A stretch of 64,000 bases of DNA from Odobenus rosmarus divergens (GCF_000321225.1 NW_004450303.1:3555940-3619939), one strand, 5' to 3'; positions 12,375 through 23,497 are shown, counted from the first letter of the stretch. The notes: generated by a model from the sequence alone, not told the origin. Program-made: numbers and translations.

Positions 12375-13844
12375 TAATTGGTTATGGCAAATGTTTGATG
12401 TACTCATAGAGAATTCTTCATCATTGCCTTGAAAGTTATTCCATTCAATAAACTGCTTCTAGAGGACGTTAATAACCTTTAGATTTTATGCTATTCTTAC
12501 TTGTACCACTGAAGTTACTGCTTTTGTGCATTAAATTGTCCTAGAGGTACTGGTAATACTTCCTTTTAAAAGTATCTCTAGTATGTAGATTATGAAAGAA
12601 TTTCAGAAATGCACTATAATGAAGCTGCTTTTTCCCCCATTGTTTACTTTCTGACATCTGAGAATTCCAAACTTAGTTTCCTTAAAATGCTTTAAAATGT
12701 GGTTGCCTGCAGTTAGAATAGTTTTGTCTTCTGCAGCTGAATAGCTCATTCTATTCACATACCTTCTGTTTGTTCCCAAACAGTTGATCCTGTCTTAGAA
12801 CTCCTGCCTTCACTCCAGAACCAGTTCTCTGAAGATGATTTATATGTCTCTTTTCCTGACCCACTTCCCCAAGCAAAACAAAGCTACAACTATACTATTC
12901 TCCTAGTGGGGAAAAACAAACAATCCACGTTTCCACATAGACATTTACCTACACATGAATTTATTTTCAATAAATACTGTTAATCCACTATGAAGATAAC
13001 CATATGCAGAAGAGTAAGAGAAATGTTTGTTGGGAGAATCAAAAAGGATCCACCATATATCATTCATGAAGTAAGGAAAAGTAAAAGATGTACTTTCTCA
13101 AAATAATTCCCTAAAAGTCTCCTGAGAAAACTAAGTGGGTATAATGTATCATCTGTGATTGTGAAATTATTAGATTAGTTGAAATTAGAGCATTGGAAGG
13201 TTCTATAGAAAAGCTTTAGAAAGATATGTACTGTTGATATGAGCAGGTCTCTAGGATCAACTGTATAAAACTATATCTGTGACTTTGTCACTTAGTTATA
13301 ATTAGTTTTACCTCCAGTTTAACTCAGTGTTGTCTGTGTACTTCTCTGTCCCTACTTTATGATGTTCTACCCTTATTGCATATACATATTTATTCTTTCT
13401 TCTTTGCACATAATATTATCACCTTCATAGCATTCTGACTGTTAAATCTACAGTTCAAGCATCATCTCTGCATCCCCAGCTGATGGCAGGCTACCAAGAT
13501 TTACAGCTAGCATCTCAAACTCAAATACCCTAAATCAAATTCAGTGTTTTCTCTTCTTCCAACAATCAAAATCCCCTACTTGACTTTCTTTCTTTAAGGA
13601 GACCATATTTTGATGAAAAGCTCAAACATGGTTTTCAGATTCTAAAACAAAGAGATATCCTTTTCTTCTTGTAGTTTAGCCATTATTGTTTATATAGTTC
13701 TTACTATTACTACTTATTAGTAGCAATTTTATTGAGATATTTTGAGCCAAGTTAAAAAACCATTCCTATGACAACTATCCAGTTATAATTAAATTATGTG
13801 TTTTTAAATTTTATCCATATTCTATTGTGAAAGGAAGCTGTTAG
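12375..13844. other. No feature recognised
   Basis: Intronic single-copy-like sequence. 13,430-13,600 has a weak L2-like C/T pattern. Confidence 0.45.
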
Positions 13845-14040
13845 TTCTCCATATTTCTGCAGGTTTATTATTGCAGCCAGCTCAGTAGTTGTTGCCGGTA
13901 GAATATGAATATACACCATAAATCAGAATTTCTTCACTGAACTTCTCCATATTTCTGCAGGTTTATTATTGCAGCCAGCTCAGTAGTTGTTGCCGGTACA
14001 ATATGAATATACACCATAAATCAGAATTTCTTCACTGAAT
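13845..14040 (+). repeat. 98-bp tandem duplication
   Basis: Two adjacent 98-bp units (13,845-13,942 and 13,943-14,040) beginning TTCTCCATATTTCTGCAGG. I see one internal difference (GGTAGAAT against GGTACAAT) and a different last base, so it is recent. Confidence 0.97.
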
Positions 14041-15479
14041 TTGAAAATCACCACTCTTTAAGCATACTATATACCCATTATCATTTCCTTTATGTCTCAT
14101 TTCGGCCCAGTGAACGAGCATCTTAACAAGATCCAAAGTACCAAGCCTTATAGCTTTCCTACCTCACATTTCCAAAACATTGCTGTTTGTGTTTTTCTTT
14201 TGTTATTTGGTCCTTTGTATTTTCTTCCCTGCTGTGCTTTAAGTTCCATGATGGGAAAAGTGGTAGTTCCCAGTCAGCCAAATTGTACCTAGCACAAAAA
14301 TTTGTGTACAGAATTTGGTAATCTGGTTGAATTGCTTAATGTTACACATTAAATACATATTCGTTAATTGACTTGCCTCAGTACATAATTGTAGTTAAGG
14401 GAGGAAAAGATATATAGCATAGGAAATATTTTGCAAGCTGTTTTCTGAACCTACAGGGCAAATTGCCTGAGGCACTAACCAAAGAACTGGGTCATGATCC
14501 TTATATACTTGGGAAAATGTATGATTATTTATAGACGTAAACCTAAGGAGCATATATTATGTGTAGCATAATGTTAAAAAATTTATATAGAATCTTACTA
14601 CTGTACCTGCATATAAGAAATCTTTGTGGTAAAAGTTTATTCTTTGAAGTACATTTTTCTTTAGTATCTTACATAAGAAAATAGAGCCAACATTAAAAAG
14701 GATTTCTCCCCATGCTCCAAAACATACCAAAAGCAAAAACAAGAAATTCTATGTCAAAATGTTTTTCTTAGGCTTCAAAGTAAACCAAGAAAGCATTTTA
14801 TTTGTGATTATCATGAAGTCTGAAATTCACACATTTAGGTTTTGACAGACTGTACCATAATTTATTCAAGTAGCAAGTCTGTGTTGGTATAAAATTGTAA
14901 AGATGAAAAATAAAATTGTATTTTATGAAAATAATCAATTTAAATGAAATATTTTTGGCAGTTCTCCTGTTTTTAGAATTTGTCTGCAAGCTCTTCATAA
15001 TCATCACTTATCTGCATTTCAAAGAAGGCTGAACACTGGTGTTTTGTTCTTTATTAATATGAGGACTAGATCCCAAAAGCCTAGAAGGATTGTTTCAAAA
15101 ACAGCAATATCTGAGCAAAGTGTGAAACTTTTAAAAAACTTTACTACTAGGAAATTCAGATTTTTCGCATCTGTTTACACAATTTTCTCACTTGTATGTT
15201 TTAAAGAATTATCTTTTTTTAAATAAGTTCCCTTCAAAAATTGTATTTTTAAAATACCTGATGTAATCTGGTAATGAATAATTCTAATTGTATTATAGAA
15301 GTAAATATATTTGTTCCCCTGTTTTTGTCTTAGTAAAACTCATTTACTAAAAAGTAGAAATTATGCCAAGATAATAAAAAAATTAAAATATCATCTGTGG
15401 GCCTGCAATAATAGTCTAAGAAAATGCTAGAAATGTTTATAATAACATACACTTAATAAACTTTGTACTAGTAATAACA
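14041..15479. other. No feature recognised
   Basis: AT-rich intron without supported exons or nameable repeats. Confidence 0.55.
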
Positions 15480-16035
15480 ACAGAGACTCTTACACATTGC
15501 TGATAGAAATATCAATAGGTACAATTACTTTGGAAAATTTGCAATACCTAATAAAGCTAAACATACTCATGCCCACCCTATGATCCAGAAACTCCTCTCC
15601 TAGAGAAAGTCTTAGACCCAACCCATACTGCCCCTAAAATGCATGTATTCACATGTATTCACATGTACTCACAAAAAGACATGTTCAAGGATGTTCATGG
15701 CTGCAGTAGCCAAAACTGAAAAGAATACCCAAATATCCTTCATAGGACACTGGATAAATTGTAATATCTTCATGAAATGGAATACTATACAGCAATGAGA
15801 ATAAGCAAACTATTGCTACATGCACTTACATGGACAAATCACATAAACATAATGCTCATAAAAATAAAGCAGACTCAAATAAGTACTTATATAAAGTTCA
15901 AAAGCAGAAAAACATATTCATTGTTGTATAAGTCAGGACAGTGATTACCTTTGGGCAAAGTGGTGCCTGGAAAAGGTATGGCAGTGGGAGGGGGAGTGCA
16001 TTTGTGATACTGACCATTCTACTTTTTAAATTTTT
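15480..16035 (+). mobile_element. Old L1 fragment, ORF2 end and 3' UTR
   Basis: Plus-strand L1: CAGTAGCCAAAACTGAAAAG, TGGAATACTATACAGCAATG and GTCAGGACAGTGATTACCTT match the recalled ORF2 C-terminal and 3' UTR consensus. Moderately decayed; no intact frame. Confidence 0.85.
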
Positions 16036-16039
16036 TTTT

Positions 16040-16500
16040 CTCATGGGGTACTTATCTTTATGTGCCTGGCTTATTTCACTAAGGATAATGTCCTCAAAAT
16101 CTATCCATGTTGTTGCATATTGCAGAATTTCCTTCTTTTTAATAATTTTTTTTATTTAAATGCTGAATAGTATTCCCTTGTAGTTATATACCACATTTTT
16201 TATCCATTCACCTGTCAGTGGACATTTGATGCTTCCACACCTTAGTTATTGTGACTAAACATAGAACCTTAGCTATTCTGCAATAAACATAGAACTACTA
16301 ATATCTCTTCGAGATCCTGACTTTAATTCATTTAGATAAATAACCAGAACTGGGACTGCTAAATCATATGATAGTTCTTTTTTAGTTTTTTGAAGGCAAT
16401 TCTACTTCCTGATCCATGGTCTCTTCACATGAGTGTGTTAACTTTGTGAAACTTTACATGCGAGCTTATTATTTGTGTACTTTTTTGTGTGTATATTATA
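16040..16500 (-). mobile_element. Old L1 fragment, opposite orientation
   Basis: Minus-strand L1 sequence: GGCTTATTTCACTAAGGATA, CCATTCACCTGTCAGTGGAC and TAAATCATATGATAGTTC. It abuts the plus-strand L1 piece tail to tail. Confidence 0.82.
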
Positions 16501-18479
16501 TCTCGATAAGGTTTTTAAAAATCTTTAAAACCTATCAGAAGCTTGTACTAATAAATTATTTAATTAAAAATAACTATGGCTTCCAGTTGTAGTTCTTGCC
16601 TCCAAGTTGCCTTAAAAGAATATTTCTAAATTAAAAAGATATATTTGTAAATTAATACTAAATACTTTTTTGTCTTTATTTTTTAATGTTTCCTTTTCCC
16701 TCTATACATAAGAAATAGATTTAATGAATAAAGAATAGTTTTCATAAGGACATTTATTTTACAAAATATTTCCAGTAGAGGGAGCATCACTTTTTTTTAA
16801 CTATAAGAAATTTTATTTTAAGAGCCATCACTGAAAATAAATATATTTAAATTTTTAAACATAATTAAAGTTCTTCATAGAGTGATGAGTTACTCTCACC
16901 TAAGACCAGTCTAAGAGAAAAATTTTATTTAATTTATCAAAGAAGAAGAAAAACCTGATGATAAAGAATATATATACCATACAAACTTCTATATTGGGTA
17001 TGTGTTTTTCAAGAGATTACATCTTTGGATTATTCATAAAAAACATTTTTATTATAATTATTTAATATTAAGGAAGACATTTTTTATAATTATGATCATC
17101 AATTTGAAATAAAATTTTTGTGAATTCCAATAAAACTAAACAAAAATCAAAAATGTACTGATGAAGATTATATATCTAAGAATATATTATAACAAATATC
17201 ATGGTGAATTACCATGATACAAATTTGACCTTATTGACCAAAATGGTTTAGTTACTGACATTAAACTTCCTAAATCTAAGTGTCTGTCAACTAAGTTACT
17301 TTGATTTCTTTGAAAAAAATATGCATATCATCATCTAAGATACTAAGAAATAACTATAGTAAAATGATCCATTTCACTTATAACATGAATTTTGTGCTCC
17401 CTTCCATGAAATTTTTGTAAATATAAAAGCTCTACACTCTTTGTTTTAATCACTATAGATAAAATTTGTAACAATTGTAGTTATAAAAGTTTATAGTCAT
17501 ATTAAAATATTTTTCACTGAAAATATCCTAGTTTATAGTGGTTCAACCCTGTACTTCAGAAAATAAATAATTTCAAAATTATAATAACCTTCACAATTAG
17601 TTCCTGTTACTACAGGCATGTCAAAATAACATAACTTTCTGTAAGACAGTTTTTATGACATACACTATGTTTTCTAAGGTGCCCAAAGATGAAAAATTGA
17701 CATAACAACCCAAAAGACAATATTTTTATACTTAAAATAAAAATTAATATACAGAACTTACTTACTCTAATTATTTTATTTCAATCCTCTTGAAAAGCTT
17801 GTGGACCATAAAAATGGAAATCTTAGGGTAATTATAATAGTAAAGTAAAATTTACATGGTGGTTCAAAAGTCTATATGAGCATAACCTTGCTTATATATT
17901 GTTTGATTAAGAATAAAGGTTAAATTATCTGATCTTTTGACTAGCCTCTCTTTTTTTAAAAAAAATAAATAAAAAGGAAAGCCCACCAAATATGACTGGA
18001 CGTGATAAGAAAATTACATGTCATAGAACAATTTTATTCTTCAGTAGGTTTCGTATATCACTTTCTCCAAAAAGATTATTCTTGACATAGAACATATCTA
18101 ATGATTTATGATTTTGTCTTCATGTGTTACCTGAACTAAAACTCTTTAGACATGGCACTTGTAAGGCCTTAAGTGTTATTTATTTAACTCAACCTCTGGT
18201 TATACCAACAATGTTCAGAATTTCTCTGATCAGTATATGCTTATGTTCTAGATTTTTTGCCACTTAAAAATATTTCTGTCACTAAATGTTTTGTAACTTT
18301 CAAAAAGAGAGTAACCCTCAGAATTTATATTTCACTTAGAAAAAAGAAACTCTAAAAGCAATTTGAGGAAGAAAACCTAGGTTTGGGAAATAATTTTTCT
18401 AGGGTAATCTCAGCTGCAGATAATATGAGGCCAGTTACTAAAAAGCTCTAATTAGTGAAAATAGAACAAAATTCCATGT
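16501..18479. other. AT-rich intron 1 segment next to exon 1
   Basis: No SINE, L1 or LTR is recognised across almost 2 kb, making it one of the longest repeat-poor stretches in the window. It contains the 17,197 hairpin. Confidence 0.5.
17197..17219. repeat. 9-bp inverted repeat
   Basis: TATCATGGT, loop GAATT, ACCATGATA. AT-rich intronic context; no function inferred. Confidence 0.9.
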
Positions 18480-18507
18480 TTTTAGAGGTCTCGATAGACC
18501 TCTAAAA
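18480..18507. repeat. Perfect 12-bp inverted repeat in GLRA3 intron 1
   Basis: TTTTAGAGGTCT, loop CGAT, AGACCTCTAAAA. It lies about 155-185 nt downstream of the exon 1 donor. Confidence 0.95.
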
Positions 18508-18657
18508 TTGCTGGACAGTTTTAGATAGAAAACAATGCGATTTAAGGGATACTTTCAACAAGTCAATTTCGAATTGCATTCTTGACTTCATCAATAACAA
18601 GTGGTTGAAACCTAGTGCACAGGCTTAAATAGTTCTTCAATTGGTAAATATAAGGGG

Positions 18658-18663
18658 ACTCAC
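18658..18663 (-). promoter_or_regulatory. GLRA3: 5' splice site of GLRA3 intron 1
   Basis: On the minus strand the exon end CTCAG is followed directly by GTGAGT, matching the consensus donor. It falls exactly where the reading frame leaves known GLRA3 exon-1 coding sequence. Confidence 0.92.
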
Positions 18664-18734
18664 CTGAGTAACAGTGCAGCTTCCCAGAAGTAAAATCCCG
18701 AAACTAATGTCCGAAAGTGTCTCACGTGGGCCAT
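18664..18734 (-). CDS. GLRA3: Glycine receptor subunit alpha-3, coding part of exon 1 (partial gene)
   Basis: GLRA3 is a ligand-gated chloride channel subunit (Cys-loop family) of inhibitory synapses in spinal cord and retina. The minus strand from the ATG at 18,734 reads MAHVRHFRTLVSGFYFWEAA then LLL plus two bases (AG) of codon 24. This agrees with the human GLRA3 N-terminus as I recall it, where codon 24 is Ser. These residues form the N-terminal part of the secretory signal peptide; the hydrophobic core is visible (FYFW, AALLL). The start has a strong Kozak context (A at -3, G at +4). The exon ends CTCAG followed by GTGAGT, a consensus donor, giving a phase-2 intron. The remaining exons, encoding the ligand-binding domain and the four membrane helices, would lie to the left beyond position 1. 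I looked for exon 2 in 1-18,660 and did not recognise it. Confidence 0.95.
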
Positions 18735-18749
18735 GATAAGGAGAGATTT

Positions 18750-18782
18750 TCACGATCCTGAAATTAGTCTTATCCAAGGCAT
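18750..18782 (-). other. Upstream ORF 2 in the GLRA3 leader (10 codons)
   Basis: ATG at 18,782-18,780 opens MPWIRLISGS followed by TGA at 18,752-18,750. Only 15 nt separate the stop from the GLRA3 start codon, a spacing that generally disfavours efficient reinitiation. The start context is weak (C at -3). Confidence 0.5.
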
Positions 18783-18866
18783 GGGGGACGAAAACCAGGA
18801 ACGAAAATGTGCAATCTAACTCCGTGTGGTGTTGCAGGAGACGAACGCCTGGAAAGCTTCAGCACC

Positions 18867-18944
18867 TTAGACAGCTCCCCGCAGTAAGTAAAGACCTTTT
18901 CTTTCAAACACTTGAAATTCCCTTTCGACCCAGGCTCTAAGCAT
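18867..18944 (-). other. Upstream ORF 1 in the GLRA3 leader (25 codons)
   Basis: ATG at 18,944-18,942 opens a 25-codon frame (MLRAWVERE... ending RGAV) closed by TAA at 18,869-18,867. The start context is weak (T at -3), so leaky scanning is likely. No homology is recognised. Its relevance is as a possible translational brake on GLRA3, which begins 132 nt after its stop codon. Whether it is translated is unknown. Confidence 0.5.
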
Positions 18945-19140
18945 TGAGCAAAAAGAAGATTCTCAGGGTACAAACGTGCAGGTGACTTATACGGTGAACG
19001 CGGAATAAGGGGTGAGATGAAATGTCTGAAGTGCCTAGGTTCTGGGCAACAGTTCACTGAAGCTCTAGTGGCAAAGAAAGAAAGCCTGACTCTCAGACAC
19101 TGAAGAAAAAATAGCAGCAACAGCGGGAACAAGGATGCTT

Positions 19141-19330
19141 CTGCACCTGCTCCAAGCGCCGCCCGCCGAATCCCACTCTCCACCTTTGAGTAAAACCCGT
19201 CACAGCGAGCGCGGCAAAGGGAAGCGGGGGCGGAGCCAGACGACACTGTTCTGTCTGCCAATCACGACCGCATAGCGGGACAGAGTGGCAGGCCACTCAC
19301 GACCGTAGGCGGTGCTTAACACTTTACCCT
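19141..19330 (-). promoter_or_regulatory. GLRA3: CpG-rich promoter of GLRA3
   Basis: I counted 17 CpG dinucleotides in 19,141-19,320, in a window where CpG is otherwise scarce outside young SINEs. Promoter-like motifs include a GC box (GGGGGCGGAG, about 19,225-19,235) and a CCAAT box on the plus strand at 19,258-19,262 (inverted relative to GLRA3). No convincing TATA box was seen, as is usual for CpG-type promoters. CpG enrichment extends more weakly to about 18,700 across the leader. Such promoters can fire in both directions, but no plus-strand exon was identified to the right. Confidence 0.8.
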
Positions 19331-20513
19331 TTAAAAAAAGCGGTGAATAACTGGTGCAGAGCCTTAACTGTGACTGGAGGGAGTTGGGGGAAGAAAGCCT
19401 CAGGACTTAGTATTGGAAGAGCCAGCAGCTTTTGTGAATTAGGTGGCAGAATAGCGCTGGAGAGACCCTTTACTGTTCCCTTCCGGGAAAAGGCACAATT
19501 TAGGAACGAAAGGTCTTTTCAGACGTGACCCCATGTCTTTTACCTTATGTCGAAATGCAGGAGTCAACAGTAAACCCAGACCCTTAGAAAGGGCTAGGGA
19601 AGAGCAGAAAAATTGGTACATGAGCATCAATGAAACAGGAGAATCAGCTGCTTCTAGAATTCTCATAACCCTGGCTAGCTTCCTTCTGGCCAGGAAGCAT
19701 CGTTGGCTAGAGTATGTTGAGTTTCTTTCTGTTGTAATAAGGGTTCTAAAAGGATGAAGGTGGGAAATCTAAAGAGATGGGTACTAGAGACACAATGCTA
19801 CCCACCATTTTTTTTCTTACACATTTTCCATATCTTAACAGTAAGTTCAAGTAAAGAGGACAACTAGGTCATAGGGTACATCCTCTATCATTCATATCTC
19901 TCTCCCTTCTCTCGCCATCCCTCTCTCTCAGCCCACACTCCCCCCCCCAACCATTTACATGGGAATTTGGATTGAAGACTAGAAAGGAAAAGTGTGTGTA
20001 TGTTGTGTGCATGCTTATTCATGTATTTCAAAATGAAATTTAAAAAGATTAAAACCTATGCTATTAGATCTTTATAGTGGCTTTTATTTACTATCAACCG
20101 AGATTAAAACTTTCACTACTTGAATTTTAGCTTCTCCCTAAAACTTCCTTAGATATTTATTCTGAAAGCCCTACTTTAATCATTTAACTTTCTCAATGAC
20201 TAAACTATATGCCAAGAATGTCTTCTTAGTCTATCACACAAACATTTTCTTGTTAATTAACTTCCAGCAGCAATTGACATATTGACTATCTTGTAATTCT
20301 TTATTTAACTGGAAAAGTATAAGTTATTACCTTCTCACCCTCTTAAATGAGGACACAATGAAAAAATATCTCTTTTTATTCTTTAGTAGACAAGGTTATT
20401 TACATTTAGTGAGAATAAAGAATTTTGGGATTTATTTTTATGTGTTATTACTACATCTGTCTCTTTTTGCATTTAGTTTTCTGATTTAAATTACAAACTT
20501 CCAGAAGTCTCAT
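19331..20513. other. Upstream flank of the GLRA3 promoter, no feature recognised
   Basis: No exon is supported on either strand. A C/T-rich tract lies at 19,895-19,950. Confidence 0.5.
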
Positions 20514-20532
20514 AAGAAATATCACTGGTTCT

Positions 20533-20977
20533 TAATCTCAGGAAACAAACTGAGGGTTGCTGGAGTGGGGGGGTGGGAAGGATGGGGTGGCTGGGTGATA
20601 GACATTGGGGAGGGTATGTGCTATGGTGAGTGCTGTGAATTGTGTAAGACTGTTGAATCACAGACCTGTACCTCTGAAACAAATAATACATTATATGTTA
20701 AAAAAAGAAGAAGAAGAAGATAGCAGGAGGGGAAGAATGAAGGGGGGAAATCGGAGGGGGAGAAGAACCATGAGAGACGATGGACTCTGAAAAACAAACT
20801 GAGGGTTCTAGAGGGGAGAGGGGTGGGAGGATGGGTTAGCCTGGTGATGGGTATTAAAGAGGGCACGTTCTGCACGGAGCACTGGGTGTTATGCACAAAC
20901 AATGAATCGTGGAACACTACATCAAAAACTAATGATATAATGTATGGTGATTAACATAACAATAAAAATAAAAAAAA
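20533..20977 (+). mobile_element. Severely 5'-truncated carnivore L1 (3' end only)
   Basis: A 445-bp insertion of carnivore L1 3' sequence with two related G-rich units (from about 20,533 and about 20,770), separated by an A-rich and (GAA)n stretch. It ends AATAAAAATA plus poly(A). Perfect 19-bp target-site duplication AAGAAATATCACTGGTTCT at 20,514-20,532 and 20,978-20,996. Confidence 0.94.
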
Positions 20978-21259
20978 AAGAAATATCACTGGTTCTACCC
21001 ATGAAAATGGCACCCAGAGAAGGTTCATACAGTTTTAATCAACTCAGTCTTTTCAATGAACCTTTTGAAAGCTCAGTAAGAACAAATGCTTTTTAGCTGG
21101 TCATTCTTTGAATGGCAATAATTCTTTTAAAAGCCACACATAATAAATGAAACAAAACTTACTACATTTCAAGAAGGCCTGGATTCCTTGCCTTGCTTCA
21201 CCACTACCTAACTGGGTATCTTTGGAAAAGTAAACTACTTTTAAAAGTATCTTTAGTTA

Positions 21260-21450
21260 GGGGCACCTGGGTGGCTCAGATGGTTAAGCATCTGCCTTTG
21301 GCTCAGGTCATAGTTCCAGGGTCCTGGGATCGGGCCCCTCATCGGGCTCCCTGCTCAGCGGGAAGCCTGCTTCTCCCTCTCTCACTCTCCCTGCCTGTGT
21401 TCCCTCTCTCGCTGTCTCTCTCTGTCAAATAAATAAAATCTTTAAAAAAA
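21260..21450 (+). mobile_element. CAN SINE, young
   Basis: Complete head-to-tail element with a perfect 17-bp target-site duplication, AAAAGTATCTTTAGTTA (21,243-21,259 and 21,451-21,467). Confidence 0.96.
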
Positions 21451-21467
21451 AAAAGTATCTTTAGTTA

Positions 21468-22419
21468 ATATATTTTTAAAAATATATTTATTAAGGGAAT
21501 TGAGTTAATTTACCTCTGAGATTCATTCTCTGGCCCAAAGGAAACAACCAATGGATGTTTGTTTAAGTGAGCAAATTAATGCACAATATTTAAAATTCTG
21601 AGTTTACATTAATCTGGAAAGTTAGGTTACATGACAGTTTTTAAAAGGTAGGATAAATTTAGCTATCTCATCTCATTATTAACATGAAAGCATATAAATA
21701 TTATACTTTATCAAATTAATAGGTCTAGTCAATCAGTTTTTGGGGATAAATGTCATGTAAAAGAATGGTAATATGGAATCCCCAGATTATTGGTTTTTCA
21801 TAGCACCATCATTATTTCCTTCAAATTATTTATGAAAAGTTATGATCCTCCTCATTTATTTGTTTGACTTTTCCACTGCAGTGAGGATAATGGCCATTAT
21901 TTAGCATAGAACCTAACATATAGTATATACTCAATAATCATTGAATGCACTAATAATCATATTAGAAATGCAATATATATTTTTTAATTAGATTTGTGAC
22001 TTTGTTACAATGCATTGGGTACTAGGTTAATTTTGATTAAATAAATTAGAAATTAATGAAAGAGTGGGTTGTAGTGCCTCGCTTCTTAAGTTAACATTTA
22101 ATGATTAATTTTCAAGGGCTTCTTGTCAATGAATTTTTATGTTGTTTGCTTTTAATTTCTGTAAGATCAAAATGAATTTCATGCATCTACATATTTGTGA
22201 CAGCTATTCTTATACATTTTATCCTTTTGAAAATAATAGTCCTGATTGGATGGATGGGTGAATGAAAGTGTTTTTGGAAAAAAGACCATTCTATGGCTGA
22301 TGACTAGCCCATTTACATAAAATTAAGCTGGATTCTGATTTGGTCAAATCTCTTCTCTTCTCTTCATTGCCTTTATTATTTCTTGAACTAATGGATTATA
22401 TTTTATATTATATAAGACA
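21468..22419. other. No feature recognised
   Basis: AT-rich intergenic sequence. Confidence 0.55.
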
Positions 22420-22615
22420 TGGGATTTCAGAGCTGAATGGGATATTAATCTTCATCAAATTTAATACTTTCCTTTCAAAAAGAAAGTAATTGTAGCCTGA
22501 AGTGGTTAAGTGATGGTTACAAACCCTCATATTCAGCAAGTCGAAAATATCAAACTTGAATTTGGTGTCACTGGCTCAATGTCTAGCATTTTGTCTACCC
22601 CCACTCCTCTATCTT
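22420..22615. mobile_element. MIR-family SINE relic
   Basis: CAGAGCTGAATGGGATATTA, GCCTGAAGTGGTTAAGTGAT and AATCAAACTTGAATT-like blocks follow the MIR or MIR3 core. Strongly decayed. Confidence 0.55.
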
Positions 22616-23021
22616 TAATATGTCTACTAGTGTCTCAAACCTTATGCATATTGACTAACCTACAGATAAGTAAATCAATTTCAGTCTAGTGATAAAGCTT
22701 TTTTCATATGCTCAGTTGTTAGTACCTATGACCTAAAACATATAATGCTTTATACATATTGATAAAATGATTTGCAACTTAATAAAAGACTAATTTACTT
22801 TATTGAAGCCAATGTAGTATGTGGTTAAAAAATAGTTTACTGAGAGTTGATCAGATTTAGTAGTATTGGGTCCTACTAATCATCTCACCAAAAGTTTATG
22901 TATAAGTCAAAATGCCAATTTAAAAAGTTACAAAAAGTTATGTCATTTTTGGAATAATTAGAATATTTGTATTTTTGAATTAACACTCTGGAAAAGTTGA
23001 AAGTATTAACTTATTTCTTCT

Positions 23022-23170
23022 TTTTTTACCTTTATTTAGATATAATTAACAAATAAAATCATACTATATTTAAAGTGTAAAACATAATGATTTGCTTATA
23101 TATGTATACACTATGAAAGGATTTTCACAATTGAGTTAATCAGCACATCCATCATGGCACATGTTTACCT
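23022..23170 (-). mobile_element. L1 3' UTR fragment
   Basis: Reverse L1 3' UTR: TTATTTAGATATAATTAACA and AATCAGCACATCCATCATGG. Confidence 0.65.
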
Positions 23171-23497
23171 TTCTAATTTTTTCTTTTTCTTTTTAATTAA
23201 TTAACATATAATGTATTATTTGTTTCAGGGGTACAAGTCTGATTCATCAGTCTTACATAATACCCAGTGCTCATTACAACACATACCCTCCCCAGTGTCC
23301 ATCACCCAGTTACCCCATCCCTCCACCCCCACCCCTCAGTTTGTTTCCTATGATTAATAGTCTCTTATGGTTTGTCTCCTTCTCTGGTTTTGTCTTGTTT
23401 CATTTTTTCCTCTCTTCCTCTATGATCTTCTGCCTTGCTTCTTAAATTCCACATATCAGTAAGATCATATGATAATTGTCTTTCTCTGATTGAAGAA
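23171..23497 (-). mobile_element. Carnivore L1 3' end
   Basis: Minus-strand carnivore L1: CAGTCTTACATAATACCCAG, CCAGTGTCCATCACCCAGTT, CCTCAGTTTGTTTCCTATGA, running up to ATATGATAATTGTCTTTCTC. Uninterrupted, so a useful reference for the inverted copy at 10.3 kb. Confidence 0.88.

Larger units (their letters stand above)
1..18663 (-). other. GLRA3: GLRA3 intron 1 (5' portion, runs off the window)
   Basis: This follows from the donor at 18,663 and the absence of any recognised exon 2 to the left. The intron is AT-rich and filled with SINE, L1, MER5A-like and unclassified sequence, annotated individually. Its acceptor is outside the window. Confidence 0.85.
18735..19230 (-). other. GLRA3: GLRA3 exon 1, 5' untranslated leader (5' end approximate)
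   Basis: This is the region between the GLRA3 ATG and the CpG-rich promoter on the minus strand. I saw no minus-strand splice acceptor that would force an extra upstream exon, so the leader is probably one block of about 400-500 nt. It contains two short ATG-initiated upstream ORFs, listed separately. The transcription start cannot be read from sequence; the right-hand limit is set by the GC box and CCAAT box at 19,221-19,262. Confidence 0.7.

Noticed and set aside
12183..12407. SINE-derived frames with AWVAQSVKRLPSAQVM-like peptides (also 21,193, 25,643, 28,887, 35,644, 43,268)
   Set aside because: The recurring peptide is the translation of the CAN SINE head and body and not a protein family.
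1..18660. GLRA3 exon 2 in the window
   Set aside because: I found no minus-strand stretch encoding the expected exon 2 product next to an acceptor. It is presumably beyond position 1.
18770..19261. 163-codon minus-strand open frame in the GLRA3 leader
   Set aside because: Its start is TTG, within the ATTGGC of the CCAAT box, and it contains no ATG. It overlaps promoter and 5' UTR and shows no homology, so it is a GC-rich chance opening.
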